In this document: positions 43,306-54,903 of the stretch, piece by piece
Layout of the letters: each line of letters opens with the position of its first letter
Numbering within the stretch: position 1 is the stretch's first letter
From: Mycocentrospora acerina
Lineage: Eukaryota > Ascomycota > Dothideomycetes > Pleosporales
Direction: 5' to 3'
DNA: 64,000 nucleotides
NCBI GenBank assembly: GCA_022701365.1
Contig: JAKUHH010000041.1
Location: forward strand, 558,001-622,000
Position numbers and translations under genes: made by a program
Notes under the pieces: model-generated
Database searches by the model: none
The model's input: only the letters and a program-made list of their open reading frames with translations
What the model was told of the DNA's origin: nothing

Positions 43306-44501
43306 ATGACTCTGATCCGGATCGGCCTGATCGGCTTGTCTGCTAAGAATGTCAGCAACTGGGCTGGCACAGCCCATCTACCCTATCTTCTATCTCCTCG
43401 TGGGAAGTCTCATTATAAAATTGTCGCCATCTGTGACTCAAGTATAAAAGCCGCGCGTGCGGCAATTGATATTTTTCAGCTTCCGAGCGATACCCAAGCA
43501 TACGGCGATCCCCACCAGCCAGCCCAAGATACCAACGTAGACTTCGTAGTCTGTAGTACCCGCGTCGATAAACATTACGATACAATTCAGCCTAGCATTG
43601 CTGCTGGCAAAGCAGTATTTGTGGAGTGGCCTCTTGCGTCGAACATCTCGCAAGTGCGCAAACTTGCTAGCCAAGTCAGGGAACAAGGGACGCCATCCCT
43701 GATCGGCCTTCAAGGCCCTGTCACAGCACCGATCAATGCAGTCCGTAAGCTCCTTGAGCAGGGTCGCATCGGTAAGGTCCTCAGCTCCGAAGTGATTGCG
43801 AGAGGAGGTATCGGTGCTAGCAACACTATTCCGGAGTCTTTGCGTTACTTTGCCAGCTCAGACTTGGGTGGGAATGTGCTCACAATCACTTTCGGACATA
43901 GTGAGTCTGTTTCTACAAAATTTTGGGAATTATAATTTGCATTGCTAAGGATTCTTCAGTATGGGAGTTCGTGCAGTCTGTTCTTGGTAGTACCCAGAAC
44001 ATCCGTAGTCGACTTCAGATACAGCAACCCGAGATTGGGCTGACCTCCTCAACGACGGGAGCGATAGTCGACTGTGTTAAGTCAGATGTACCAGATCTTG
44101 CCTTTGTGACTGCCTCGTTCAGAGGAGACACATACGTTCGAGATGGTGCATCAATATCCTTCAATTTCCGCAGAAGTCAGCCATTCCCCGGTGAACCACA
44201 TCTAATATGGACAATATATGGAGAAAAGGGCGAGATCAAGGTTACAGCGGAAGGTGGCACGACCCCACGTACTATGGCATTGCAACCAGTCCTGATCAAG
44301 TTACACGATTTTGACACTGGCCAGATTCTTAGTGTTGACTGGAACTGGGAACCCTGGCGTGCAGAACTTCCTCCCGCGACGCGCGGTGTTGCGGGGCTGT
44401 ATGAAGCATACGCCGGTGGGAATAAGACGGCATATTCTGACTTCGAACATGCTTTAAAGCACCAAGAACAAATAGAGCAAATTCTTTTTGGCCTCCAATG
44501 A
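43306..44501 (+). CDS. Gal80-like GFO/IDH/MocA oxidoreductase
   Basis: Two exons, 43306-43900 and 43960-44501, 378 aa. Rossmann N-terminus RIGLIGLSAKNVSNWAGTAH (residues 5-24) with HLPYLL, then VVCSTRVDKHYDTIQPSIAA. The catalytic EKP motif of true family oxidoreductases is EWP here (E107-W108-P109), the same lysine loss seen in the Gal80 group of transcriptional co-repressors. The C-terminal beta-sheet domain contains PHLIWTIYGEKGEIKVTAEG and WNWEPWRAELPPATRGVAGL. It may be an NAD(P)-responsive regulator rather than a dehydrogenase. A Zn2Cys6 regulator lies 5.6 kb downstream. Confidence 0.88.
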
Positions 44502-45326
44502 GATGTGTGGTCAGTCTGTTGAGATAGACTGAGATCAAATTGTGAGTAAGAAACGAATGGAAAACTGACCATAATTAATGGACTGGCGCAGTTTGGTATG
44601 TTTACCTATGACCTACGTGATAATCTTGCACTTTCTTCGCATTAGCACGTGGTAGTGATGAACAAATCTGACTGTACGCACGTAAGCTGGACACTGGATT
44701 ATCTGTTTTCTCATATACTTCCCACTCATTTTTTCATACAGAAGTGAACAGGAGAGTTGAGTATTATAATTTGGCTCGAGTTTCGTAGTTAGCATCGTTC
44801 AAGAAGGATCTGCTCGAAATTTCGACGACATCTCGTTCAGTTGCCCGTGAGATGAAAATATGGCTGAGAATGATCATGTGCTGGTTTTCTCGAATCTAAT
44901 TTTTTATCCAACTGATTCAATGTTAAGATAGTGAGAAGAAAAACGCCCACGCATCGATAACTAATTCGCGACAGAACTTATTTCTGTCTGTGCATTCCTT
45001 GCACAGCAAATTTTCCCGAATTAAGTTTAGATAGTTTTCGCAAGCATTTCCTAAACAAGCGCGTACCTACGCTAATGACGGAGCATGCTTGCCGTCTTTC
45101 ACAACAAAAAAGATGCAACGCTTATCGTACTGTAAATGACAAATTTACGCGGACGTTTGCAAAAGTCTAAAAGCCTCTTCTCTCATACACATTTACTATT
45201 TTCAAAAATTCCTTCTTGTTATAAACCAGAAGTGATTAATGCTTGTCGTAGCTTACCATTACTGGCGCTTACATTTTGTTCCCAATCAATCCATTTCCAA
45301 GCACCTTACATTTTAAGATTTCTTCC
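44502..45326. other. intergenic, promoter of MFS exporter
   Basis: Contains a single ACGCTAAT (45069-45076), 251-258 bp upstream of the MFS start. The leader is CT-rich. No gene was found. Confidence 0.5.
45069..45076 (+). promoter_or_regulatory. ACGCTAAT element, MFS promoter
   Basis: Exact copy of the octamer found in the composite elements at 39805 and 43136, preceded by AGCGCGTACCT. No GCGCTAA follows at +21. Confidence 0.35.
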
Positions 45327-47480
45327 ATGGCTTACTGGCTATACGGTCGAGTTCGGTACTACCTTTGGGGAAATAGTAGTGATGGGACAGTTGATACCAT
45401 CACTGATCGTCATCTGGTACCGGAGTCCAGCGTCAGAAATGGGCGCCACCAAAGAATTGGCAGCCAAGCTGCGAGCTTGGAGCTCACACCATCGCAAGGA
45501 AACATGAGTTCACTCCCTCTATCAGAGGAACAGAGGAATCATAAGCAGAAATCTCTCTTTCTCAAAATTCAACAACGGAAAATATTGATTGGATTAGTAT
45601 TGCCTAACTTCTTAGCTGCTGTAGATGTGACCATTGTTGCACCTGCGATCCCGCTCATATCTGCCCACTTCGGTATGTCTACCCGCTCTTTCTTGATACG
45701 TTGCAAATCTATAGTTGCGAGCGGGCTAATTTGACGATTTAGGTCAATTATCCGGTAGTTTCAATTGGATTGTAGCGGCGTACACCCTCACCTTCACCAC
45801 TTTCGCACCAATTTCCGGGCAGATTGCAGATATCTTTGGACGGCACTTTGCACTCCAATACCAGCTACTTTGGATAACGATTGGCAGCATACTATGTGCA
45901 ATGGCACAAACTTGGGGCATGCTGCTCGTTGGAAGAGCACTTCAAGGCATGGGCGCTGCAGGAATCGTGAACTTGAGTAGAATTATCCTTTCCGATGGGG
46001 CGACGTTGGCACAAAGCTCAAATAATAACTCTACCATTTCTCTTATAAATGGCATCAGGTGAGTTCTTTCTGAAGCGCATTCCGTGATATAGCGTTGACT
46101 GGAAAGAGCAATCCACAAAAGATATAATACTGACTGTCTGATTCTAGTTACGCCGTAGGTCCAGTCATCGGAGGTTACCTCGCCCATGCAAGCTGGCGCT
46201 ACTGTTTCATCCTTCCCATAGGTCTAGCAGTTATAGCTCACACCCTCACTTTTGTCCTTATGCGCAAAGAGCTCGTCAAAGGGCGTGCCACTATGAATAT
46301 CCAGGATTCTCGACGAAATGAATACATAAATGGTCTTGCAAGTATCGATTGGCCAGGTATAGCTCTTTTCATATGTGGTTTAGGCCTTATAATATTGGCC
46401 CTACAGTGGGGTGGAACACAATATGCTTGGAATTCAGCAGCCACGATCATCCCTTTAGTTGTTGGCGGATCACTTTGCGTCATCTTCTTTTGCCACGAAT
46501 ATTTTCTTGGTTCTGGTCGATTCACAGCACGTCTTTTCTCACGGCAGGTGCCAATGATCCCGTCGAAACTCTTCCGCAAGAAAGATACAACACTCCTAAT
46601 GATGATTAATTTCTCAACTGGGATTTCACTGGTGTGCGCCTTCTATTTCATCTCCTACTACTGGCAATTTTCGGAAGGGTTATCCTCTTCTCGCGCTGGT
46701 ATTCAACTACTTTACTATGTTCCCGGACTTGGTATTGGTGTATACTCTGCGGCGTATATGTGCAACAACTGGCCTGCCCAAACCTTCTTCCCAATATTTG
46801 GAGGCTCCATTGTGGAATGCATCGGCATGTCAGTGCTAATCCATGCTATATCAATACGTAATCGGACAATGGTAAGAGTCTTTCTGGCTGTTTCAGGCGC
46901 TGGCACGGGTCTTCGGTTTATGCCGGTTGTGCTACACGCCACTGGCATTTGGCCTACACATGTCCCAGCTATACAATCACTTCTATCTCTTATGGTACCC
47001 TTGGGGGAAACAATCGGTATCTCAATGATGGGATCCACCTTCTCCAACAAGATCAACCTATATCTCTCCCAAATCACAATTCCAGCCAACGACACCTCAT
47101 TCTCTGGGAGAATGCCAAACCTCGCTGACCTCGACACCCTTCCTACAGATATCAAGGAACATGTCCACAATGCCGCTGCTAAAGCTGTGATGTGGGCATT
47201 GGTGACTGTGTTGCCATTCACAGGGCTATCGATCCTCGCTTCTGCACTCCTTGGCAATGTCTGGATTGGTGACAGAAAATTGGGTGCTAGTGGGGAAGAG
47301 GTTGAGCACACAGCGGTGAAAGGATATGTCGTCCATGTAGTGTACCTACTCGCGAGGTATACAGATAACATTGATAAATACAGAATTGAGCTAGACCTGG
47401 TATCAGAACACGAGATTGATGGACAAAGAACACCAGATATTCAAGGGACAACCATCGCGTCTTCACAGAATAGGGATTAA
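45327..47480 (+). CDS. MFS drug:H+ antiporter (DHA2-type)
   Basis: Three exons, 45327-45672, 45743-46058 and 46148-47480, 664 aa. The N-terminal tail, MAYWLYGRVRYYLWGNSSDG, is cytosolic. MFS motifs: VDVTIVAPAIPLISAHF in TM1, GSFNWIVAAYTLTFTTFAPI in TM2, and motif A GQIADIFGRHFALQY. Antiporter motif C after intron 2 is SYAVGPVIGGYLAHASWRYC. The number of hydrophobic segments fits 14 TMs. It is a plasma-membrane exporter of small molecules or drugs; substrate unknown. The ATG at 45327 has a good context (TTCCATGG); a shorter alternative starts at 45504 (MSSLPLSEE). Confidence 0.9.
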
Positions 47481-48475
47481 AGACAAAAATATCTGAGGCA
47501 GTAGAATGAATCAACTAGTTCTGTGGAGAGAAAAGAGTCCAAGGAAAATATTTAATAAATACCTACATTACAAGTCATGCAAGTCAAAAGTGTCTTTATG
47601 GGCTTAAAGGAATAGCCAGCTTGGACACAAATTTAGGTGTCAAGTCGTTATTATTCAATCTCATGATGGTGATTACATCGACACGTTCGTGGTTCTCAAT
47701 CAACGGACTTTACAAGTCACAATCAGGGCTCTAAGTGAGGACGCGAGATGAAAACGATAGACCGTATTCAGAGACATCGAATTTCAGCTTGGGTTGTGGA
47801 ATCTAGGCAAGTATTGAAGATTGACTATTTGGTAATGGAACTTTGCATACTTGCTGGAATAACGCATTGACTTGTTGACTCTAGTGATCTTCCGAGTGCC
47901 GCATTTGTGAAATTACTCATTCGCATGACAATGAAAACGTTACCATCCAAGCTCAGGACACGGATCAAGAGGCGGCTTCCTTCGCCACAGCCTCTCACAA
48001 GATTGGTGGGGTTTCATGCACTGCAGATTCATCTGCGCTTTCATCTGCGCAAGCGCGGTGCGGTAGGGTGCGGCATATTATGACCGCGCCAAGAAACGAG
48101 GCATCCATGTTTTCCGAGCGCGAAATGCGGAGGGCGGCTCCGCGCTGTCCGCTCGCCTGACCAATCCTCAAAGATTCCCCAATGCAGGGTCATGGAAGCA
48201 AAGGCAATTTTATGGGAACTTGCATTAAGTGCTCCAAGAATTTGTTGTCTTTGTCATTCTTCATTTGAAATAGTCGAAAAGATGAGAAGCTACAACCCTG
48301 ATGTTTACAGACTAGAAGGTTTAGTCGTAGTGATGATTTCAGCGCCCTACTTCTACATTTATCAGCAGATACATGCGTAGCCCTAGAGGATGCGATGAGC
48401 ATATAAGGCGTGAGCCACCGAGTAACTTTTTTAAAATCATACAAACTAAACAAGCATTATTTACCAATATCAGAA
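47481..48475. other. intergenic with a GC-rich pocket
   Basis: Mostly AT-rich, but 48020-48175 is markedly GC-rich. It holds a direct repeat TTCATCTGCGC (48026 region, two copies 12-13 bp apart) and several CGG/CCG triplets, 300-450 bp upstream of NmrA-like gene 2. No coding potential was seen. Confidence 0.5.
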
Positions 48476-49494
48476 ATGTCGAGCAACACCGAAATCAAGA
48501 AAGTCGTGCTAGTCGGAGTAAGTATCGCCCTCAATCTCGAGTCGAAGTCCTCTAAAATAATGCACAGGCTGGCGGAAATCTGGGTGCTATCATATTGTCT
48601 GCTCTATTGGAAGAGAAGGATTTAAAAGTGACCGTACTTGCGAGGCCATCGAGCACCGCTATTTTTCCAGCTGGAGTTACTGTAATCAGAACATCCTATG
48701 CAGAAGCGGAGTTGGTAGATATTTTGAAAGGACAAGATGCGATTGTTTCGGCCGTTGGAGCGACTGGGTTTGAATCGCAGAAAGTATTGATTGATGCCGC
48801 GATTGAAGCTGGCGTCAAGAGATTTGTCCCATCGGAACTCTCAACCAACACCCTTAGCGATGCTGTTCGTCAACTGGTACCCGTGTTTGAGCCTAAGAAG
48901 GTTATTTTGGACTACCTTAAAGAGAAGCAATCTACAGGATTGACCTGGACCGGCCTCTCGGTCGGAGCCATGCTTGACTGGGTGAGAGCAAGACAATGGT
49001 GTTCAATGATATTCAGCACTAACATGAAATAGAGTCTCAAATCCGGCTTCCTAGGGTTTGATATCTCGAACAAGAAAGCCGTTATTTGGGACGGAGGCAA
49101 CAAGCCCTTCTCGCTGACCAACCAAGGCGACGTGGGTAAGGCCGTCGTTGGTATTCTAAAGGATCCGGTTGCAACCGCAAACCGATACCTTTACACTGCC
49201 ACGACCACCACAACACAGAAGTCCATATTGAACTCCCTAGAGGTTCACAGTGGACAGAAATGGACGGTGCAAGATGTCAACACCGACGAGCAGGTTGCAC
49301 TTGGCAGGAAACTAGTGTCCGAGGGAGATTTTTCGGGCATGTTTTTGCTCGTGCAAGCTTCTGCCTGGGGTACGGTGCCAGGCATCAGATCTGATTACGC
49401 CGTAGAAGAGTCGTTGGCCAATGATATTCTAGGTTTGCCTGCTGGGTCTAAAGACAGTGTCGACGAGACTGTGAAGGACGTGCTTAAGCCTTGA
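48476..49494 (+). CDS. NmrA-like / isoflavone-reductase-like protein 2
   Basis: Three exons, 48476-48517 (14 codons), 48568-48981 and 49033-49494, 305 aa. The glycine loop is rebuilt by the first splice, VVLVGAGGNLGAIILSALL, an intact GxGGxxG motif. It is followed by VTVLARPSS (an Arg after strand 2 suggests NADP), DAIVSAVGA, KRFVPSELSTNTL, then the spliced MLDWSLKSGFLGFDISNKKA. The C-terminal half is the usual substrate domain. This intact motif contrasts with the degenerate loop of NmrA-like protein 1. It is probably an NADPH-dependent reductase or dinucleotide sensor in the cytosol. Confidence 0.9.
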
Positions 49495-50103
49495 GCATAG
49501 GTAACCAGAAATAGACACCTGTTTCAATTTAGTTCAAGAAAATTGAAATTTTAGAACTGAGATGACGATCGTGGCTATCTGATGTTCAAATTATACCTGA
49601 ATTAACCCTATTCAAAAATTTAGCCGCTGCGAGACGTCACAAGCATTACAACATCAATAAATCAGACCCATGAAAATGGTATCCTTGCTACATAAATCAT
49701 GCTTTGACGTTCTCGCAATATTTCTCACTATTTCCTATACCCTTAGTTTCGGTTTAAATGAAGAACAAAGTGTAATCAACAGAAGTAGTTGCTACTAGTG
49801 AAGAAAGTTTCTAATAATATCCTTTTCTATATCCTTTTTAGGCTCCAATTCTTGGTATTGACTCTAAAGTGATCTTTAAACAATTAGCGCAAATTATCAC
49901 GATTGGTTCATTCATCTGCAGTTGTGATTGCTTGGTTTCACGATTGTGCCCCACATAACTAGCTGCTATTACAGCCACATTTTCTTTGAGCTCCCTCTTT
50001 AAGTCAACCCATCGCCTTCAGACAACATTAGCAAAACTGTTACATCGCTATTTATCCACAGAAATGAACTAGCAATACCTATAATCAGTAGTGTCCAGCC
50101 GAC
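49495..50103. other. intergenic, promoter of Zn2Cys6 gene
   Basis: AT-rich, about 610 bp. No shared motif or gene was recognised. Confidence 0.5.
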
Positions 50104-52188
50104 ATGGATGAATCACATTCAGCTTCACGAACACTCTCGGGTCGCAGTTGTGTGGCCTGCAAAAGGCGCAAAATTAAGTGTGATCGAGCACAACCTTGCA
50201 CCTATTGCAAGAAGCTGCGGCTCCAATGCGAATATCCCGGACCAAGTCAAGAAGCGAAGAAACAACCTGAGCATGATGTTCTTTCCAGGCTCTTACGCAT
50301 AGAACTGTCCCTCGAAAGGCTAGAATCATCCTTGATAAGTGATGAGAGTCGTCATCCAGTAGAAAATACCCCAATATCCGACAATGCCCACCAGAAAGCG
50401 GCTTCGCAGCTTCAATCAGCTTCAGATATAAGGGATGGAAAAACTTTAATCGAGAAAGGGAGCACTAGATATGTAACTAGCGGTTTTTGGGCAGACCTCG
50501 ACGATGAGGCCAGAAATAGTGCTGCCGGATCTGAAGATCCACTATCCGAACCTGACCCATTACCATCTAGCAGTACTGCTGATCAACGCCATTCTTCGAA
50601 CTTTCCTTTTGGATTCAATTCGGTTGTTGCGAACTTGCGGCAGCTACATCCTCCGGAAAATCGCATATTTACGCTCTGGCAAATTTTCGTAGAGGGTGTC
50701 GATCCAGTGCTAAAAATTATTCACGTCCCTGTCGTCCAACGGCAGATCTTACAGGCTGGGCAGGATATCGCCAAAATTCCTCCTAAATTCGAAAGCCTCA
50801 TGTTTGCTATATATTACGCAGCCGTTACAAGTATTCAATGCTCAATGTCCTGTCGTACATTACTGCATGAAGAGCGACAAACCCTCCTCAATCGGTTTCG
50901 TCTTGGTGTGGAGCTGGCTCTGTCCAAGGCTAATTTCATGAGCACTCCTGACACGCTTACGTTACAAGCCTTGACATTGTACTTGATCTGTGCCCGACAG
51001 TCTGCCGACAAGATGTATATATGGTCTATGACTGGACTTCTGGTTCGATTAGCTACGAAAATAGGTCTTCACCGTGACCCTGTCACATTAGGACTATCTC
51101 CATTCGTAGTAGAAATGCGCCGACGCCTGTGGTGGCAAATAATCATACTCGACGTTCGGACAGCAGAAGACAATGACGTTGACCCTTCAATCTGCGAGCA
51201 CACCTTCGACACAAAGTTCCCCGCCAACGTTAATGATGCGAACTTGGATGTTAGCATGACAAAGCCAATCTCAGAGTCCAACCGTCAGACAGAGATGCTG
51301 TTCACTTTAGCTCGTTTTGAAATTAGCTACGCAGCACGAAAGCTAGTTTTTTCCAGTAAATTCTGTGCTGATAATGGATATCCTAGATTGTCTTTAGATG
51401 AGAAAAATCGCTTCGTAGAGTCAATTCTACAAGAACTGAATGACAAGTACCTCAGATATTGCGACAACACTATTCCAATCTGTAATTTCGTCGTTACATC
51501 GACGCGATTGGTGCTTTCGAAAATCAAGTTGACTATCAATCACCCAGCCAGCAACGCCATGACTGAAACCGCGCATGGACGCTTGGATGATCTAGTTGCA
51601 AGCAGTATCGAGATTGTACAAAAGTCTCACATGCTACGCAAAGATGAAAAATATTCAAAATGGGTGTGGCTCTTCCAAAGATATATCGAATGGGATGCGA
51701 TCGCCTTCTTACTTTACAGTCTAAACGCCTCACCTCAACCGATCCTGCTCGACAGAGCCTGGGAGGCTGTAGACATTTTTTTTCGTGCTTGGAAAGATCA
51801 TGTTCCAGATGGAGAACGACGATGGCAGCGATTGGAGCGTCTTAGAGCTAAAGCTATAGCTAAGCAGAACACAGGAAGACTTGAGCTAAGCAACGAAAGA
51901 AGTTATTTATCAGCCCAAGGAAGATTTCTACCAAATCAAAACAATGCCACCCCATCAACTCTGATCATGTCGGGAACAGCACAACAACACAGCAATTTGA
52001 CGAACTCTATCGGCAGAGATTATGAACACCAATCAGCATATGACGGAGTCAACAATGCACTTATCGCGCCCTCCGCCATAGATGCCGATCTTGTGAACTG
52101 GAATTTTGACAATACATCATATCATACACAAGGTGTTCCTAGCTGGGAAATGGATATTGACGAAAGTACTTTCAATTCTTGGCTGTAG
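50104..52188 (+). CDS. Zn2Cys6 transcription factor
   Basis: Single-exon, 694 aa. The binuclear zinc cluster at residues 16-42 has all six cysteines (C16, C19, C26, C32, C35, C42; CVACKRRKIKC...CTYCKK). A leucine-containing linker follows (DVLSRLLRIELSLERLESSL), then a fungal_trans middle homology domain with LRQLHPPENRIFTLWQIFVE, LLVRLATKIGLHRDPVTLGL and PFVVEMRRRLWWQIIILDVR. The C-terminus is Asn/Ser-rich with an acidic aromatic tail (WEMDIDESTFNSWL) suited to activation. Position between the NmrA-like and CoA-transferase genes makes it a candidate local activator. Confidence 0.93.
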   Translation: MDESHSASRTLSGRSCVACKRRKIKCDRAQPCTYCKKLRLQCEYPGPSQEAKKQPEHDVLSRLLRIELSLERLESSLISDESRHPVENTPISDNAHQKAASQLQSASDIRDGKTLIEKGSTRYVTSGFWADLDDEARNSAAGSEDPLSEPDPLPSSSTADQRHSSNFPFGFNSVVANLRQLHPPENRIFTLWQIFVEGVDPVLKIIHVPVVQRQILQAGQDIAKIPPKFESLMFAIYYAAVTSIQCSMSCRTLLHEERQTLLNRFRLGVELALSKANFMSTPDTLTLQALTLYLICARQSADKMYIWSMTGLLVRLATKIGLHRDPVTLGLSPFVVEMRRRLWWQIIILDVRTAEDNDVDPSICEHTFDTKFPANVNDANLDVSMTKPISESNRQTEMLFTLARFEISYAARKLVFSSKFCADNGYPRLSLDEKNRFVESILQELNDKYLRYCDNTIPICNFVVTSTRLVLSKIKLTINHPASNAMTETAHGRLDDLVASSIEIVQKSHMLRKDEKYSKWVWLFQRYIEWDAIAFLLYSLNASPQPILLDRAWEAVDIFFRAWKDHVPDGERRWQRLERLRAKAIAKQNTGRLELSNERSYLSAQGRFLPNQNNATPSTLIMSGTAQQHSNLTNSIGRDYEHQSAYDGVNNALIAPSAIDADLVNWNFDNTSYHTQGVPSWEMDIDESTFNSWL

Positions 52189-52759
52189 GATTTTGACTAG
52201 AGTAGTTGCTAAATTCAGTATCTTTGAATGGTATAATTATGACTCCCGATCGAGCCGACAGGAAATTTCCAAGTATCTAACAAGCACATTATAGACTAAT
52301 TTGAAGTTGTGACTTTGCCAATAAGGGTTACAAGAATAGGCATTGGTTCATCTTCATTAAAATAAACTTATGTGTGTAAATACTGGGCAGAGATAATCAT
52401 TTTTACCGAAGTCTTTGTGGTAAAGCAACAAATAGAAATAAAATTACCTCCTTAATAACTATCGGACCACTACAAACTCAAAAGATGAGATTTAGGATAG
52501 GCATTACCAAAATTTGATGCACCATATCGTACAAAAGTTGAAAATTGGTCGCTTAAAATTGAATCTTGATTGAGAAAACATGCGTAAAATTAAGATCCAC
52601 TAATTCATACCAAAATGAACACTCTGACAGGGGTATTGTGATCAGGATGTAGCCTTAGTAATTAGACTCATTTGCTCATTGATTACATACTCAAAGTGTA
52701 AATTATAAGTAGTCTTTACCAACCCCGCTTCCTACCAACTATTCTACACATCTTACAAA
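52189..52759. other. intergenic, nothing recognised
   Basis: AT-rich 570-bp spacer before the CoA-transferase gene. No gene or motif was recognised. Confidence 0.5.
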
Positions 52760-54789
52760 ATGGGATCAACTGCTTTTTATTCGGTTCCTCAGGAGGCTTA
52801 CAAAGTTTTTTTCGAAGAGATCTTACAAAACCCTCTTCTACCAGCTCTACCTTCGAATTTTGAGAAATTGGCGAAGCTGGTACGATTTGAAGGGCATGAA
52901 GAGCCAAGTATTCCGATGATATGGAGATGGGCAGAGAGTATTTCGTCGCTGAAAGCCTTCGAGGCCACCATGCTGAACCATCTTCTTATCCAGAAATACA
53001 AAATTATTCCGATTGAGGTTACTATCAATACGTAAGTTTCAGTTTCAGTTTCAGTTTTATCGGCTGAAGTTCTTGTTAATCATGTTTTTAAGAGATCACG
53101 CATCGCTCTTCATCTTCTCGCCACATTTAGCTCGCATTGTGCAAGACAGTAAAACCTCATCATGCCAGGTTGACCCGAAAACACTGCAGCCATACCGCAG
53201 TGGCGAAAAACAGACGCCAGATGAAAGTCTTCATCGTATCATGGCTACGAACATTTACAAAACACGCGACAACCGCTACTACCACATTCATGGTCAGCCC
53301 CTCAGATCTTCCTGTCAACCTAGGGAATGCAATCGAATCACTTACAGAGAAGCTTACTGTCTCACAGGTAGCTTGAACCCAGATGTCAGCCTGAGCGCAC
53401 TTCAGCTGCCAATACATGGAGAAATGGACGACACACTTCAGAAGATAGTAGACAGGTTCCATGAGAAAACTACTAAGCTAGACGCCATCAACATAGATTC
53501 GCTCATGAATAACCAACACCTCCAAGCTGGGACCGTTGCGTGGACATCTGAAGAATACTTCAGCAGCGAGCACGGAAAAGCAAATTCCAAGGTGGGTCTT
53601 TATGAGATACATGCACAGGACATCTCATCCCACCCTCCTGCATGGTGGCCTGAAGCAACCAACTTCCCCTCCTGTCCGAAGCGCCCACTAGCCGGCCTTA
53701 AGGTGGTGGATCTAACAAGAGTCATTGCCGGGCCAACAATTACGAGAAGCTTAGCTGAGCTTGGAGCTAGTGTGATGCGTGTCACTTCCTCCCATGTCGT
53801 GGACTTTACAACGGTGTTCAAAGATATGAACTGGGGGAAATGGAACTGTTCCCTCCATTTGAAAAATGAGGCCGACAAGGAAAAGCTACGAGCCTTGATC
53901 CGAGAAGCTGACGTTGTAGTGGATGGATATCGACCTGGAGTCATGGATCGATTGGGTTTTAGCCGAAAGGATGTATTTGACTTGGTTGAGGGTCGAGATC
54001 GGGGTATTATCCACGTCCGTGAAAACTGCTACGGGTGGTATGGTCCATGGGCTCATCGGAGCGGATGGCAGGGAATTAGCGATGCGGTGCGCAATCAAGC
54101 GAATGCATGCATTACATATGCATGTATACTGATCTTTTACAGTGCTGCGGTGTTTCGCTAACATACGGTCGGTCTATGGGGCATGATGAAGCTGTAACTC
54201 CGCCATTCCCCAACTCGGACCATTGGTACGTTGCTCAAGTTCATTCGCTTGAGATAGCAAGATACGTCGTATATTTCGCTAAATTGTCTTAGCACTGGGG
54301 CCATAGGATCCACTGCCATCCTGCATGCTCTTGTTCGTCGAGGCGATGAAGGCGGCAACTTCGGGGTGGATGTAAGGCCATCACTTTACTTTTGCTTATT
54401 CTGCACCTACCCTTGCTAATTTTTAACAGCTGGCACTTAACTACTACTCCCAATGGCTAGTCCGCTCATGCGGTACTTACGACGAGCTAGTCTGGTCCGA
54501 TCTCTGGAAGCGACACGGATCACCTGTCTTCCGACACTACGATAACACACGTACCACGGTCCCAAGATTGGTGGAGCTTCTTCACAAATATGACGAGGAT
54601 GTTTTGTTCAACCCATCGTTCTTTGAAACGTACAAATCTGACGCCATATGCATATCGGTCAGCAAAGTGAAGCCGGTTGCGCAATTCAAGGGAAATGTGG
54701 TGGATTTTGGATACAATGTCGGAACGAGAGGAAATGGAGTTGATAGCCCTGTCTGGCCTGATGATCTATTGACTGAAATTGTACGCTGA
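52760..54789 (+). CDS. class III CoA-transferase (CaiB/BaiF family)
   Basis: Six exons: 52760-53031, 53093-53292, 53368-54086, 54143-54225, about 54293-54371 and 54430-54789, giving about 570 aa. Intron 2 (75 nt) is in-frame and would be retained by a naive call; splicing gives YYHIHGSLNPDVSL. Domain features: RPLAGLKVVDLTRVIAGPTI, then RSLAELGASVMRV, then ADVVVDGYRPGVMDRLGFS. The spliced segment ISDACCGVSLTYG leads to HDEAVTPPFPNSDHCTGAIG. Exon 6 carries LALNYYSQWLV. It transfers CoA between a carboxylic acid and an acyl-CoA; related fungal proteins are N-terminally extended like this one. The substrate is unknown. Intron positions near 54293 are approximate. Confidence 0.88.
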
Positions 54790-54903
54790 GAGGCACACAT
54801 ATGCTGCTAGGTAGCAAATTTGATTGACATTCCCGTTTTCTATTTCAAGATATCGCATTGCTACACCACAAGGATGTGCCATTTGTCAAAACTAAATTTC
54901 AAA

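Noticed and set aside
47573..47600. CATGCAAGTCAAAAG as a fifth copy of the dispersed repeat
   Set aside because: Only this short block matches; the other ordered blocks are absent.
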